Position numbers and translations under genes: made by a program. A DNA stretch of 64,000 nt from Nocardia sp. BMG111209 (GTDB lineage: Bacteria; Actinomycetota; Actinomycetes; Mycobacteriales; Mycobacteriaceae): NCBI RefSeq assembly GCF_000381925.1, contig NZ_KB907307.1, forward strand, positions 3,906,001 to 3,970,000, given 5' to 3'. Below, piece by piece: positions 1-9,698 of the stretch (its first letter is position 1; each line of letters opens with the position of its first letter). Under the pieces are notes generated by a model. It saw only the letters and a program-made list of their open reading frames with translations, was not told the origin of the DNA and did no database searches.

Positions 1-690
1 GACGGCGAGCAGCGGGTCGCGGGTGTCCCCCGTCCGGGTGCGCCGATCGCCACGCACTATCTGAATCCCGGTGGGGCGGTGACCGGTCGGCTGCTGCCGA
101 CCGGCCGCGCGCGGGATGTGGTCGAGTTGCCGGACGGCCCGCTGGAGTTGTCGCTGGTGGACGTGACCACCGCGTACGTCTTCGTGCGGGCCGCGGATCT
201 CGGCGTGGTTCCGCACGCGCGGACCGTCGCGGAGTGGAATGCCGATCGGGACCTGTTGCACCGCATCGAGACTGCCCGTGAGGCGGCGGCGCAGCTGCTG
301 GGGGTCGTCGAGAAGGCTTCCGACGCGGCGGAACTGTCGCCGGTCGTCCCGCGCATCGTGCTCGTCGGGCCGCCCTCGCCGGCGGCGGACCTGGAGGTGG
401 TCGCGGTGTCCATGGGTGCGGTGCATCGCGCGGCGCCGATGACCGCCGCGCTGTGCCTGGCCGCCGCGGTGCGGCTGCCCGGCACGCTCCCCCGCGAATA
501 CGCCCGGGTACCCACCGGCGCGTTGCGGATCGGGCATCCGCTGGGCACGGTCGACGTCCTCGCCGAGGTGCGTACCGGCAGTGCGGGCACACCCGAGGTC
601 GCCTCGGTCGGCGTGGTCCGCACCGCTCGCCGTCTCATGAAAGGCGTTGCCTATCCGGCTGTTCCGGCCGGGGAAGGTGCGCCGCGATGA
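1..690 (+). CDS. PrpF-family isomerase/tautomerase, C-terminal part (cut by window edge)
   Basis: The frame is open from base 1, so the true start lies outside the window; about 229 residues are visible. The visible piece opens with a glycine-rich stretch ending in PGGAVTGRLLPTG, which fits the second half of PrpF / 4-oxalomesaconate tautomerase proteins (diaminopimelate-epimerase fold). Those proteins isomerise double bonds of aconitate-like tricarboxylates without a cofactor. The stop overlaps the start of the GntR gene (ATGA), so it is the first visible cistron of the catabolic operon. Isomerisation of an unsaturated polycarboxylate is consistent with the tricarballylate-dehydrogenase-like gene three cistrons downstream. 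The exact substrate is inference. Confidence 0.75.
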   Translation, partial: DGEQRVAGVPRPGAPIATHYLNPGGAVTGRLLPTGRARDVVELPDGPLELSLVDVTTAYVFVRAADLGVVPHARTVAEWNADRDLLHRIETAREAAAQLLGVVEKASDAAELSPVVPRIVLVGPPSPAADLEVVAVSMGAVHRAAPMTAALCLAAAVRLPGTLPREYARVPTGALRIGHPLGTVDVLAEVRTGSAGTPEVASVGVVRTARRLMKGVAYPAVPAGEGAPR

Positions 691-1397
691 CCTCGGACCG
701 GCAATCCCGCGGCCCACTACCGAATTTCGACAGTTCGGTGTTCCGGCCGCGCCGCCTCGCCGAGGAGGTGGTGCCGCTGCTGCGCCAGTCGATCCTGTCC
801 GGAACCTTCGCTCCCGGAGAGCGATTGAACGAGGTCGAACTCGCCGCGCAGCTCAACATCAGCCGCCCCCCGATCCGGGAAGCGTTGCAGGCCTTGATCG
901 GTGAGGGACTGGTCCGCACGGTCGCGGGGCGCGGCACCTTCGTCGCGAGCTTCGACCTCGAGACGGTCGGACATCTCGCCGAGGTGCGCCGGGCGCTGGA
1001 ATGCGCCGCCGCCGGGCTGGCCGCGGTCCGCGCCGGGGACGCCGCACTCGACGAGCTGGAGAAGTTCCTGGCCCGCACCGGCGACGCGCTCGGCGACGCG
1101 GCCCGCCCCTACCCGCGCGATCTGGATTTCCATCAGCAGATCCTCGAGATGAGCGGCAATCCGAAACTGGTCGACACCGCGCGTGCGGTGACGACCCAGC
1201 TGCAACTGGCCCGTGCCCGATCCGGTGGTGTACCCGGCCGCGCTCGGACCGCCTACGCCGAACACCACCGGATCTACCGGGCGCTGCGCGACCGCGACCC
1301 CGAGGCCGCGGCCGCCGCCATGGCCGACCATCTGGACGCCGCGCAGGCGCACGTCCGGCAGCTGCTGCACGACCGAGACAGCGAGGAATCGAGATGA
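687..1397 (+). CDS. GntR-family (FadR/FCD type) transcriptional regulator
   Basis: 236 aa, with an ATG overlapping the previous stop by 4 nt. An N-terminal winged helix-turn-helix (about residues 20-90) includes LNISRPPIREALQAL and GLVRTVAGRGTFV, the hallmark of GntR proteins. An all-helical FCD effector domain follows, with the metal-ligand style residues D and H in DLDFHQQIL and a late AMADHLDAAQ helix. FCD regulators usually bind carboxylic acids and repress the operon they sit in. Its position inside the operon suggests feedback control of the tricarboxylate or aldehyde pathway. A much longer upstream reading in the same frame has no GntR-like sequence and is rejected as a start. Confidence 0.9.
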   Translation: MTSDRQSRGPLPNFDSSVFRPRRLAEEVVPLLRQSILSGTFAPGERLNEVELAAQLNISRPPIREALQALIGEGLVRTVAGRGTFVASFDLETVGHLAEVRRALECAAAGLAAVRAGDAALDELEKFLARTGDALGDAARPYPRDLDFHQQILEMSGNPKLVDTARAVTTQLQLARARSGGVPGRARTAYAEHHRIYRALRDRDPEAAAAAMADHLDAAQAHVRQLLHDRDSEESR

Positions 1398-2863
1398 AAC
1401 ACGCGGCCATGATCATCGACGGCAAGCCCGCCGAGGCAGCCGCCACCCGCGAGGCGATCAATCCGTACACCGGCCGGGCCTGGGCGACCATCCCCGACGC
1501 CTCCGCCGCCGACGTCGGCACGGCGGTCGCCGCGGCGGACCGCGCCTTCCGCGAAAACTGGCGTCGCACACCGGGAGTCGAGCGAGCCCGGCTGATGCAC
1601 GCGCTCGCCGACGCGCTGGTGGCCGAGGCGGAGCCGATGGCCACGATGGAATCCACCGACAACGGCAAGATCATTCGCGAGACGAGCAGCCAGATGCTGT
1701 TCGCCGCACGGAATCTGCGTTTCTTCGCCGGGTACGCCGACAAGCTCTACGGCCGGACCATCCCGCTGGACAACCCGAGCGTGTTCGACTACACCCGCCG
1801 CCGTCCGTTCGGCGTGGCCGCGCTCATCACCGCCTGGAATTCGCCGATCGGCCTGCTGGCCAACAAACTTCCGCCCGCGCTGGCCACCGGCAACACCGTG
1901 GTGATCAAGCCCTCCGAACACGCCTCGGTGACCACCTGCGAACTGGCCCGGCTGGCCTGCGAGGTGGGCTTCCCGCCCGGCGTGATCAACGTGGTCACCG
2001 GCGGCCCGGCGGCCGGTGAGGCGCTGATCACCGATCCGGCGGTCGCCAAGATCAGTTTCACCGGCGGCAGCGCCACCGGCATCCACATCGCGGAAACCGC
2101 GGCGCGACGGCTGGTTCCGGTCACCCTCGAGCTCGGCGGCAAGTCACCGAACATCATCTTCGACGACGCCGACCTGGATCGCGCGATCGTCGGCGCGGTG
2201 TCGGGGATCTTCGCCGCCGCCGGGCAGACCTGTGTGGCCGGATCCCGGCTGCTCGTGCACCGGCCGGTCTACGAGCGGGTGGTCACGGCCATCGCCGAGC
2301 GGGCGGCGGCCATCCGGCTCGGCGATCCGCTCGATCCCGCCACCGAGATGGGCCCGGTCGCGAACGAGCCGCAGTACCAGCGGATTCTGGGCCTGATCGA
2401 GGCCGCCCGCGCCGAGGGCGCGGTCCTCGTGGCCGGCGGTGGCCGCGCCGAGGGTCCGGGCCTGGCCGACGGATTGTTCATCGCCCCCACGGTTTTCGCG
2501 GATGTGCGGCCGGATATGCGGATCGCCGCGGAGGAGGTGTTCGGCCCGGTCCTGTCGGTCATCCCGTTCGAGGACGAGGACGAGGCGGTGCGCATCGCCA
2601 ACGGCGTCGAATACGGTCTGGCGGCGGCGGTCTGGAGCCGAAACATCGATCGCGTGTACCGCGTGGTGGATCAGCTCGAGGTGGGCTCGGTGTGGGTCAA
2701 CACCTATCGCAGCACCGCCGCGCAGGCGCCGTTCGGCGGCGTGAAACGCAGCGGCTACGGCCGCGAACGCGGCGAGGACGCACTCGCCGAATACACCTAC
2801 ACCCAGAACGTGATGACCGACTGGTCCGGCGCCGCCCGGGATCCGTTCGTCATCCGGACGTGA
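1394..2863 (+). CDS. NAD(P)-dependent aldehyde dehydrogenase
   Basis: 489 aa, the usual length for the ALDH superfamily. The ATG overlaps the gntR stop by 4 nt. The general-base Glu is E246 in LELGGKSP and the nucleophile is C280 in GQTCVAGSR. The Rossmann glycine motif FTGGSATG and the C-terminal FGGVKRSGYGRERG segment are also present. It oxidises an aldehyde to the acid (or semialdehyde to dicarboxylate) in the cytoplasm. It is co-transcribed with the TcuA-like and lyase genes, so the aldehyde is probably a product of the same route; for example, a lyase of the ICL/PEPM family would release glyoxylate or another oxoacid. The substrate cannot be read from sequence. Confidence 0.93.
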   Translation: MKHAAMIIDGKPAEAAATREAINPYTGRAWATIPDASAADVGTAVAAADRAFRENWRRTPGVERARLMHALADALVAEAEPMATMESTDNGKIIRETSSQMLFAARNLRFFAGYADKLYGRTIPLDNPSVFDYTRRRPFGVAALITAWNSPIGLLANKLPPALATGNTVVIKPSEHASVTTCELARLACEVGFPPGVINVVTGGPAAGEALITDPAVAKISFTGGSATGIHIAETAARRLVPVTLELGGKSPNIIFDDADLDRAIVGAVSGIFAAAGQTCVAGSRLLVHRPVYERVVTAIAERAAAIRLGDPLDPATEMGPVANEPQYQRILGLIEAARAEGAVLVAGGGRAEGPGLADGLFIAPTVFADVRPDMRIAAEEVFGPVLSVIPFEDEDEAVRIANGVEYGLAAAVWSRNIDRVYRVVDQLEVGSVWVNTYRSTAAQAPFGGVKRSGYGRERGEDALAEYTYTQNVMTDWSGAARDPFVIRT

Positions 2864-2876
2864 GAGGGAATTCGCT

Positions 2877-4361
2877 TTGTCTGCACAGGAATACGATGTC
2901 GTCGTGGTCGGCGCCGGTAACGCCGGCCTGGTCGCCGCGCTCGCCGCGCACGAGGCCGGGGCCCGGGTACTGGTCCTGGAGGCCGCCGGGCACGCGGAAC
3001 GCGGTGGCAACAGCCGGTTCTCGGGCTCGATCTTCCGGGCGACGCACGACGGCTTGGCGTCGATCCGGCCGATTCTCGCCGATCCGGACGAGAACATCCT
3101 GAGCCGGGTCTCGGTCGCCGCCTACACCCGCGAGGACTACATCGGCGATTGGATGAGCACCTCGCAGGGCCATCCGCCGCGGGAACTGGTGGAGACGGTC
3201 GTGGACCGGTCCTTCGCGACCCTGCGATGGATGCGCGGCCACGGCGTCGAATGGGAACTGACCGCCGACAAGTTGTTCGATCTCGACCACCTCGACAAGG
3301 TGTACGCGCTGACCCCCGGCGGCGCGATCCGGGTCCGCCACGAAGGCGTCGGTCTGGTGGACGCGTTGTTCGCGGCGGTGGAGAACGCCGGTATCGACAT
3401 CCGGTACGACGCCCCCGCGCACGACCTGATCACCCGCGGCGCCACCGTCGACGGCGTCGTGGTCCGCCACGCCGATCGGTACGAACAGGTGCGCGGCGCG
3501 GTCGTACTCGCCAGCGGCGGCTTCGAGGCGAATCCGGAGATGCGGATGCGCTACCTCGGTCCCGGCTGGGATCTGGTGAAGGTGCGCGGCACCCGGTTCA
3601 ACATGGGCACGATGCTGGTGAAGGCGCTCGCCGCGGGTGCGCAACCGGCCGGGCACTGGGGTGGCTGCCACGCCAGTCCACAGGACGCCGCGCATCCGCC
3701 CGTCGGCGACCTGCGCCTGACCGACAAGCTCGCCCGGTACTCGTATCCTTATGCGCTGCTGGTGAATTCGGACGGCCTGCGCTTCGTCGACGAGGGCGAG
3801 GACCAGGTGTTCCTCACCTACGCCAAGACCGGCGGCGCGATCCTGCGGCAGAAGGGCGCGGTCGCGTACCAGATCTTCGATCAGCGGACCGCACACCTGC
3901 TGGAGCCCCGGTACCGCACCGGCACCCCGGTCACGGCGGACACCCTCGCGGAACTCGCGGCGCTGCTGCACATTCCGGCGGACACGTTGCTCGCGACGGT
4001 CGACGGCTTCAACAAGGCGGTGGTCGCCGACGCCGACCTGCGCTTCGACCCGATCAGCCTGGACGGGGTGGCCGCCTATCCGGAAGGCCAACCGCCCAAA
4101 TCGAATTGGGCCGTCGCCCTGGACCGGGGGCCGTTCGTCGCCTATCCGGTGACCTGCGGCATCACCTTCACCTACGGCGGCCTGAAGATCGATACCGCGG
4201 CCCGGGTGCTCGATGTCACCGGGCAGCCGATGCCCGGTCTCTACGCCACCGGTGAGATCGCCGGCGACTTCTTCCACCACAACTACGCCGCCGGCGCGGG
4301 CCTGATGCGCGGCGCGGTGTTCGGGCGGATCGCGGGCACCAACGCGGCGGCCGCGTCGTGA
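2877..4361 (+). CDS. tcuA: FAD-dependent tricarballylate dehydrogenase-like flavoprotein (TcuA type)
   Basis: 494 aa from a TTG start preceded by GAGAGGGA about 8 nt upstream; no ATG or GTG fits as well. The N terminus VVVVGAGNAGLVAALAA is an FAD-binding Rossmann motif, followed by RGGNSRFSGSIFR, a segment typical of TcuA and fumarate-reductase/FAD_binding_2 proteins. Further diagnostic pieces are GGFEANPEMR, VRGTRFNMGTML and the C-terminal ATGEIAGDFFHHNYAAG flavin contact. TcuA proteins oxidise tricarballylate to cis-aconitate. The PrpF-like gene in the same operon could interconvert aconitate isomers. No TcuB or TcuC homologue is visible, so the electron acceptor and importer must be others. 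Assignment to the family is solid, the substrate less so. Confidence 0.8.
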   Translation: MSAQEYDVVVVGAGNAGLVAALAAHEAGARVLVLEAAGHAERGGNSRFSGSIFRATHDGLASIRPILADPDENILSRVSVAAYTREDYIGDWMSTSQGHPPRELVETVVDRSFATLRWMRGHGVEWELTADKLFDLDHLDKVYALTPGGAIRVRHEGVGLVDALFAAVENAGIDIRYDAPAHDLITRGATVDGVVVRHADRYEQVRGAVVLASGGFEANPEMRMRYLGPGWDLVKVRGTRFNMGTMLVKALAAGAQPAGHWGGCHASPQDAAHPPVGDLRLTDKLARYSYPYALLVNSDGLRFVDEGEDQVFLTYAKTGGAILRQKGAVAYQIFDQRTAHLLEPRYRTGTPVTADTLAELAALLHIPADTLLATVDGFNKAVVADADLRFDPISLDGVAAYPEGQPPKSNWAVALDRGPFVAYPVTCGITFTYGGLKIDTAARVLDVTGQPMPGLYATGEIAGDFFHHNYAAGAGLMRGAVFGRIAGTNAAAAS

Positions 4362-5227
4362 GCCGGCTGCGGGACCTGCTCGAGCCGGGACGGCTGACGG
4401 TCATCCCGGGTGCGCCGAATGCGTTGACCGCCAGGGTGATCGAGGACTGCGGCTTCGACTGCCTCTACGTGACCGGCGCCGGGGTGGCGAACACCCATCT
4501 CGGCGTTCCGGATATCGGGCTGCTCGGCTTCGGTGAGCTGGTCACCCATGTCGCCGCGATCCGCTCCGCCGTCGACCTGCCGCTGATCGTGGACGCCGAC
4601 ACCGGATTCGGCAATGCGCTGAACGTGCGGCGCACCGTGCGGGAACTGGAACGGGCCGGCGCCGACGCGATCCAGTTGGAGGATCAGACCTTTCCGAAGC
4701 GCTGCGGTCATTTCGCGGGCAAGGACGTGATTCCGGTGGCCGAGATGGTCGCCAAGATCGGGGCGGCGGTGGATGCCCGGCACAGCGCCGACACCCTCAT
4801 CGTGGCCCGCACCGACGCCCGCGCGATCACCGGTCTCGACGACGCCTGCGCACGAGCGAACCGCTATCGCGAAGCGGGAGCGGACATCCTGTTCGTCGAG
4901 GCGCCGACCTCCGAGGCCGAGATCGAGACCGTCGCGGCGAGGGTCGCGGGCCCGAAGATCCTCAACCTGGTGGTCGGCGGGGTGACCCCGATGCTGCCCG
5001 AAAAACGGCTCGCCGAACTGGGTTACAGCATCGTGCTGCACGCCAACCTGCCACTGCTGGCCGGATTGCGTGGCATGCAGGATGCCCTGAACCTGTTGCG
5101 GGACACCGGCTCCGTCGACGAGAGCCGCATCGCCACCTGGTCGGAACGGCAGCGCCTGGTGCGCCGCGCGGAATTCGAGGAGCTGGAGGCGCGCTACGCC
5201 ACCGCGGACGCGGAGGTCCGACCGTGA
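4358..5227 (+). CDS. Isocitrate lyase / PEP mutase family lyase
   Basis: 289 aa. The GTG start overlaps the previous stop (GTGA). It is a TIM-barrel lyase of the ICL/PEPM superfamily. DADTGFGNALNV holds the Mg-binding Asp residues, and FPKRCGH is the ICL/2-methylisocitrate lyase signature with the catalytic Cys. IVARTDARA and ILFVEAPTSE match later conserved strands. The length fits the 2-methylisocitrate lyase / oxaloacetase / dimethylmalate lyase subgroup rather than full-length AceA. It would cleave a C-C bond of a hydroxy-polycarboxylate produced by the upstream enzymes. Which member it is cannot be told from sequence alone. Confidence 0.87.
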   Translation: MSRLRDLLEPGRLTVIPGAPNALTARVIEDCGFDCLYVTGAGVANTHLGVPDIGLLGFGELVTHVAAIRSAVDLPLIVDADTGFGNALNVRRTVRELERAGADAIQLEDQTFPKRCGHFAGKDVIPVAEMVAKIGAAVDARHSADTLIVARTDARAITGLDDACARANRYREAGADILFVEAPTSEAEIETVAARVAGPKILNLVVGGVTPMLPEKRLAELGYSIVLHANLPLLAGLRGMQDALNLLRDTGSVDESRIATWSERQRLVRRAEFEELEARYATADAEVRP

Positions 5228-6000
5228 ACGAGGTCTACGCGATCAAATTCGGCGAACACCCCGGCGGTACCCGCGGCGAATACTTCCACGGCTGCGCCGC
5301 CGACCCCCGGGATCAGCGGATGCAACTGGACTACTACGTCTGGCTGGTCCGCACCCCGGCCGCCGATATCGTGGTCGACGCGGGTTTCACCGCCGAGATG
5401 GCGGAACGGCGGCGCCGCACCCACTTCCGCGCACCGTCGGCGGCGCTGGCCCTGCTCGGCGTGGACTGCGCGACGGTACCGAAGGTGGTGCTGTCGCATT
5501 TCCACTACGACCACGTGGGTGACGTCGGCGCGTTCCCGAATGCGCGGTTCGTCGTGCAGGAACGCGAAATGGCCTTCTGGACCGGCCGTTTCGCGTCCCG
5601 GACGGAATTCCACCGCCTCGTCGAGGACGAGGACGTGCTCCGGCTGGTCGAACTGGGACTCGCGGGCCGCCTCGAGTACGTCGACGGCGAGCGCGAACTC
5701 GCCCCCGGTGTCCGGGTGCACCTGGTCGGCGGCCACACCGCGGGCATGCAGATCGTCAGCATCGCCACCGCGCGCGGCACGGTGGTCCTGGCGGCGGACT
5801 CCTCGCATTTCTACGGAAACGTCTGCGGCGACGCCCCGTTCGCGGTGCACAACGACCTCCCCGGCATGTATCACGCCTTCGATCTGATGCACGAACTCGC
5901 GAGCTCCCCGGACCTGATCATCCCCGGCCACGATCCGGCGGTGCTGCACCGGTTCGACCCGGTCGACGGCCTCGCGGGCACGGCGGTGCGCATCGCCTGA
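5224..6000 (+). CDS. MBL-fold hydrolase, N-acyl homoserine lactonase-like
   Basis: 258 aa; the GTG overlaps the previous stop by 4 nt, making it the last cistron of the 1-6000 operon. The zinc motif SHFHYDHVGD (HxHxDH) is at about residues 97-106, and GGHTAGMQ and IIPGHDPAV supply the later His ligands, an arrangement found in AiiA-type lactonases. It probably opens a lactone or thioester intermediate of the pathway. A quorum-quenching role is possible but nothing here demands it. A 175-bp AT-richer gap follows before the ABC importer. Confidence 0.85.
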   Translation: MNEVYAIKFGEHPGGTRGEYFHGCAADPRDQRMQLDYYVWLVRTPAADIVVDAGFTAEMAERRRRTHFRAPSAALALLGVDCATVPKVVLSHFHYDHVGDVGAFPNARFVVQEREMAFWTGRFASRTEFHRLVEDEDVLRLVELGLAGRLEYVDGERELAPGVRVHLVGGHTAGMQIVSIATARGTVVLAADSSHFYGNVCGDAPFAVHNDLPGMYHAFDLMHELASSPDLIIPGHDPAVLHRFDPVDGLAGTAVRIA

Positions 6001-6175
6001 CCGACCCGCGGGTGAGGATCACCATGATTTCGTCCATTGATTTTCCGGCGGTGATTTCGCCGCGCAGGTGACGGCTGTGGATTGCGTTCCGGCGGCGACC
6101 GATAAGTTTTCGTTTTTTCATCCTGAAGCGAATCTATATTGATCGTAGCGTCCGATCCGGACACGCTCTGTTCCC

Positions 6176-7825
6176 ATGTCACACGAACTCGCGCGACGGC
6201 GCTTCCTGGGCCTGGGCGCCGCGCTGGCCGGCGCCGGCGTGCTGTCGGCCTGCGGAAACGCCGGTGTGCCCGGCGTTTCCACGCGGGTACATCCGGCGCC
6301 GAAGCATGCCACGCCCGTCTCCGGCGGCCGGATCACCTATCTCAACGAGAAATTGATCGACGGATATCAGCAGCAGGCCACGGGATCGTGGCATGTCGCG
6401 CAGGTGTGGAACCAGATCGTCGAGCGATTGTTCTACTACGACGCCGACGGGAAATTCCGGCCGCACCTCGCCACCGCATTCACCGAGAACGACGCGCGCA
6501 CCGAATTCGGGCTGACCATCCGGCAGGGCGTCACCTTCTCCAACGGTGAACGGCTCGACGCGGCCGCGGTGGCCGCCAATCTGAATCTGCTCGGCAAGGG
6601 CGACAAACAGCGCGGGATCGTCCGATCGGCGTACTTCCCGACCGGCTACGACACCGCCGAGGCGGTCGGCGACTACGAGGTCCGGATCCGGCTGGCCAAG
6701 CCGTTCGGCGATTTCATCCAGAAGCTCGGCGCCTGGACCACCGTCGGCATCGTGGCCCCGGCGACCGTCGCCGCGAGCCTGCGCGATCAGTCCGACCTGG
6801 GGAAGATCTCCGGCACCGGCCCGTTCGTGGTCGAATCCTGGTTGCCCGGAAAGGAAGTCGTGCTGCGCCGGCGCGACGACTACGCCTGGCCGCGCGCGGA
6901 CGCGCAGCACGAGGGCCCGGCCCGGCTCGAGCGGGTGACCGTGCAACAGGTCATCGAGCCGTCGCTACGCGCCGGATCGCTCGAGTCCGGGCAGGTGGAC
7001 ATCGTCCACTATGTGCAGCCCGTCGAGGAGCCGTTCGTCGCCGCCGGTTTCCAATTGATCGCGCCGACCTTCTTCGGCAGCGTCTGGGGGCTCCAATTGC
7101 GCCTGACCGCACCGTATCTGGACGATATCCGGGTCCGGCAGGCGCTCACGCACGGGATCGACCGGCGCGAGATCCTCACGACCAACTACCCCAGTGGCGC
7201 CTGGACCGAGGCGAAGTCGACCTTCAACGATGTCGTCCCCGGCACCCTGGATCTGCGCGAGAAGTTCGCCTACGACCCCGATCTCGCCGGGCGGCTGCTG
7301 GACGAGGCCGGCTGGACCGGACGCGACCACGACGGCTATCGCGTTCGCGACGGTGCGCAGCTCAGCTTCCTCATCTACCCCTCGGTCTACATCACGACCT
7401 CGCAGGCGGATCTGCAACTGATCGCCCAGCAGTGGAAGAAGATCGGGGTGCGGCTGGTGATCGAGAGCAGCGACTTCTCCACCTACAACGCCGTCACCGC
7501 GCAGCCGAATGTGCCGCTGTACGAGAACCATTGGCTGGCCGGGAGTCCGACCGAGATGTGGCGATGGTGGCACAGCTCGCAGGGCAACCAGTTCAAGAAG
7601 CCCGGCGCCGAACTCGACGACCTGCTGGACCGGCTGGCGCAGGCGAAGTCGGAGCAGACCCGGACCGAGGCGTCGAAAGCGGTGCAGCGGTATGTCATCG
7701 ACAACGCCTACTACATCCCGGTACACGAGTTCCGGCAGACCTGGGGCGCCGCCGATCGGCTCCGGGACCTGCGCGTCGACGGACTGGGCCTGATCAGTTT
7801 CTACGACGCGTGGCTCGACGCGTGA
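6176..7825 (+). CDS. ABC transporter substrate-binding lipoprotein (SBP_bac_5, dipeptide/oligopeptide type)
   Basis: 549 aa. The N terminus has a twin-arginine pattern RRRFLG, a hydrophobic stretch and a lipobox LSAC with C26 as lipidated residue, so it is a Tat-type lipoprotein anchored outside the membrane. The body has family 5 binding-protein signatures such as VWNQIVERLFYYDADG and FRPHLATAFTENDART near the start and RQALTHGIDRREI in the middle. It delivers a ligand to the two permeases directly downstream. Its place beside the catabolic operon suggests the ligand feeds that pathway. The preceding 175 bp should hold its promoter; TATATT at 6135-6140 is a possible -10 without a convincing -35. 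Confidence 0.92.
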   Translation: MSHELARRRFLGLGAALAGAGVLSACGNAGVPGVSTRVHPAPKHATPVSGGRITYLNEKLIDGYQQQATGSWHVAQVWNQIVERLFYYDADGKFRPHLATAFTENDARTEFGLTIRQGVTFSNGERLDAAAVAANLNLLGKGDKQRGIVRSAYFPTGYDTAEAVGDYEVRIRLAKPFGDFIQKLGAWTTVGIVAPATVAASLRDQSDLGKISGTGPFVVESWLPGKEVVLRRRDDYAWPRADAQHEGPARLERVTVQQVIEPSLRAGSLESGQVDIVHYVQPVEEPFVAAGFQLIAPTFFGSVWGLQLRLTAPYLDDIRVRQALTHGIDRREILTTNYPSGAWTEAKSTFNDVVPGTLDLREKFAYDPDLAGRLLDEAGWTGRDHDGYRVRDGAQLSFLIYPSVYITTSQADLQLIAQQWKKIGVRLVIESSDFSTYNAVTAQPNVPLYENHWLAGSPTEMWRWWHSSQGNQFKKPGAELDDLLDRLAQAKSEQTRTEASKAVQRYVIDNAYYIPVHEFRQTWGAADRLRDLRVDGLGLISFYDAWLDA

Positions 7826-7847
7826 CCGGCCCGAGAGGCAGTGGGAT

Positions 7848-8807
7848 ATGAAGCAGTTACCGCAGTACGCGCGCTACGCGACCGCCCGGCTCGCCCAGGC
7901 CGTCGTCACGGTCCTCCTGGTCTATGTGTTCGTGTTCGTGATCGTGACGCTGTTACCCGGGGATCCGGTCTCCGATCGGCTGAGCAATCCCGAATACGGT
8001 TATTCCAAGGAGACCATCGAACAGATGCTGGCCTATTTCCAACTGGATCAGCCCATCCGGCAACAACTGTGGGTCGCGCTGGAGCGGCTCGCGCACGGTG
8101 ATCTGGGCCTGTCCTACGCGTCGAACCTCCCGGTGTCGACGGTGCTCTGGACCGGTATCCCGGCGACATTGCAATTGGCCGCAACGGCTTTCGTGTTCGC
8201 GGTCGTGCTCGCCTTCACCATCGCCGTCGCCGCGTACTTCCTGCCGGGCCGATTCGGCGGCCCGGTGCTGCGCACCTTCCCGTCGCTGTTCCTGTCGGTG
8301 CCGAATTTCCTCATCGGCCTGATCGTCATCGACGTGCTGTCCTTCCAGCTCGGACTGTTCACGCTCAGCGACTTCCGCAGTCCCACCGCGCTGATCTTTC
8401 CCGCTGTGACACTGGCGATTCCGGCGTCGGCCCCGATCGCGCAGGTGCTGATCAGCGCACTCGACAACGCCGGTGCGCAACCGTATGCCACGGTGGCGAT
8501 CTCGAAGGGTATCGGCCGATTCGGGTTGTTCACCCGGCATCTGCTGCCCAACGCCGCCCTGCCGACGACCACGATCGCGGCGATCATCGTCGGCGAACTG
8601 CTCGGCGGCTCCATCATCACCGAGGCGATCTTCGGCCGCACCGGTGTCGGCACCGTCATCGAGAAGGCGGTCACCGAACAGGATGTGCCGGTCCTGCAAG
8701 CGGCGGTGGTCCTGGCCGCCGTGCTGTTCCTCGCGATCAATCTGATCGTGGACCTGATCTATCCGGTGCTGGACCCGAGACTGCGCACGACGGAGGCTGC
8801 GAAATGA
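7848..8807 (+). CDS. ABC transporter permease (DppB type)
   Basis: 319 aa with about six membrane segments. It has the DppB/OppB hallmarks: an N-terminal helix ending in VTLLPGDPVSDRL, the periplasmic region YFQLDQPIRQQLW, and the EAA-type loop near ISKGIGRFGLFTRHLLPNA that contacts the ATPase. It starts 22 nt after the binding-protein stop and overlaps the next permease by 4 nt. It forms the transmembrane channel with the DppC-type partner. Confidence 0.93.
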   Translation: MKQLPQYARYATARLAQAVVTVLLVYVFVFVIVTLLPGDPVSDRLSNPEYGYSKETIEQMLAYFQLDQPIRQQLWVALERLAHGDLGLSYASNLPVSTVLWTGIPATLQLAATAFVFAVVLAFTIAVAAYFLPGRFGGPVLRTFPSLFLSVPNFLIGLIVIDVLSFQLGLFTLSDFRSPTALIFPAVTLAIPASAPIAQVLISALDNAGAQPYATVAISKGIGRFGLFTRHLLPNAALPTTTIAAIIVGELLGGSIITEAIFGRTGVGTVIEKAVTEQDVPVLQAAVVLAAVLFLAINLIVDLIYPVLDPRLRTTEAAK

Positions 8808-9697
8808 CGATCACGACGAACCGGCCCGGCACCCGCGGCGAGGAGCAACAGGATCCGGTGGTGGTGACCGCCTCGGTACCGCGCGCACGCCGGCCGGTGC
8901 TGCCGGGGGCGTGGAACATCGCGACGATCGCGGCCGCGATCGTGGCCGTGGTGATCACGGCCTGGGCGATCGCCCCCGGGGTGTTCGCCGGTCACGACCC
9001 GTACGCGGGGGTGACCGCCGAGAACTTCCGGGCACCGTCGTGGGCACATCTCTTCGGCACCGATCAATTCGGCCGCGACATCCTCGCCCGGGTCGTCTTC
9101 GGCACCCGGTCGGCGGTGCTGACCGCCCTGCTCGCCGTCGGCATCGGCCTGATCGCGGGCAGCGCGGTGGGCCTGGTCGCGGGCTTCTTCGGCCGCCTCG
9201 CCGATGCGGTACTCGGCCGGGTGATCGACGCGCTGCTGGCCATCCCCGGCTTCCTGCTCGCCGTGATCGTGGTGGTGTCGATGGGTTTCGCGAGCGTGCA
9301 TGCCGCTGTCGCGGTGGGTATCTCGTCGGTGGCGGTCTTCGCCCGGGTGATCCGGTCGGAGACCCTGCGGGTGAAGAACACCGCGTTCGTCGAATCGTCG
9401 CATCTCATCGGCGGCGGCCGGCTCGTCGTACTGTTCCGCCACGTGCTGCCGAACGTGTATCGCTCGGTGCTGGCGCTGGCGGTGGTGCAATTCGGCCTGG
9501 CCATCATCAACATCTCCGCACTGGCGTTCCTCGGCTACGGAAATCCGCCACCCAGCCCGGACTGGGGATTGCTGGTGGCCGACGGCAAGAACTTCTTCTT
9601 CCGCTACCCGTGGTTCGTCTACGCCCCGGGCCTCGTGATCGTGGCGTCCGTGCTGTCCCTGGGACAACTCGGCAAACTCGTCGGCAGGAACAGGTGA
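8804..9697 (+). CDS. ABC transporter permease (DppC type)
   Basis: 297 aa, ATG overlapping the preceding stop. A long cytoplasmic N terminus rich in Arg/Thr/Pro precedes the first membrane helix. The segment LFGTDQFGRDILARVVFGTR is the classic DppC/OppC motif, and a later EAA-like loop with SHLIGGGRLVVLFRHVLPN couples to the ATPase. The conserved LAFLGYGNPPPSPDWG stretch near the C terminus confirms the family. It pairs with the DppB-type subunit. Confidence 0.93.
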   Translation: MTITTNRPGTRGEEQQDPVVVTASVPRARRPVLPGAWNIATIAAAIVAVVITAWAIAPGVFAGHDPYAGVTAENFRAPSWAHLFGTDQFGRDILARVVFGTRSAVLTALLAVGIGLIAGSAVGLVAGFFGRLADAVLGRVIDALLAIPGFLLAVIVVVSMGFASVHAAVAVGISSVAVFARVIRSETLRVKNTAFVESSHLIGGGRLVVLFRHVLPNVYRSVLALAVVQFGLAIINISALAFLGYGNPPPSPDWGLLVADGKNFFFRYPWFVYAPGLVIVASVLSLGQLGKLVGRNR

Positions 9698-9698
9698 C

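Noticed and set aside
2850..4280. Leftward open frame of 476 codons
   Set aside because: Complement of the tcuA-like gene; only the + strand has flavoprotein motifs.
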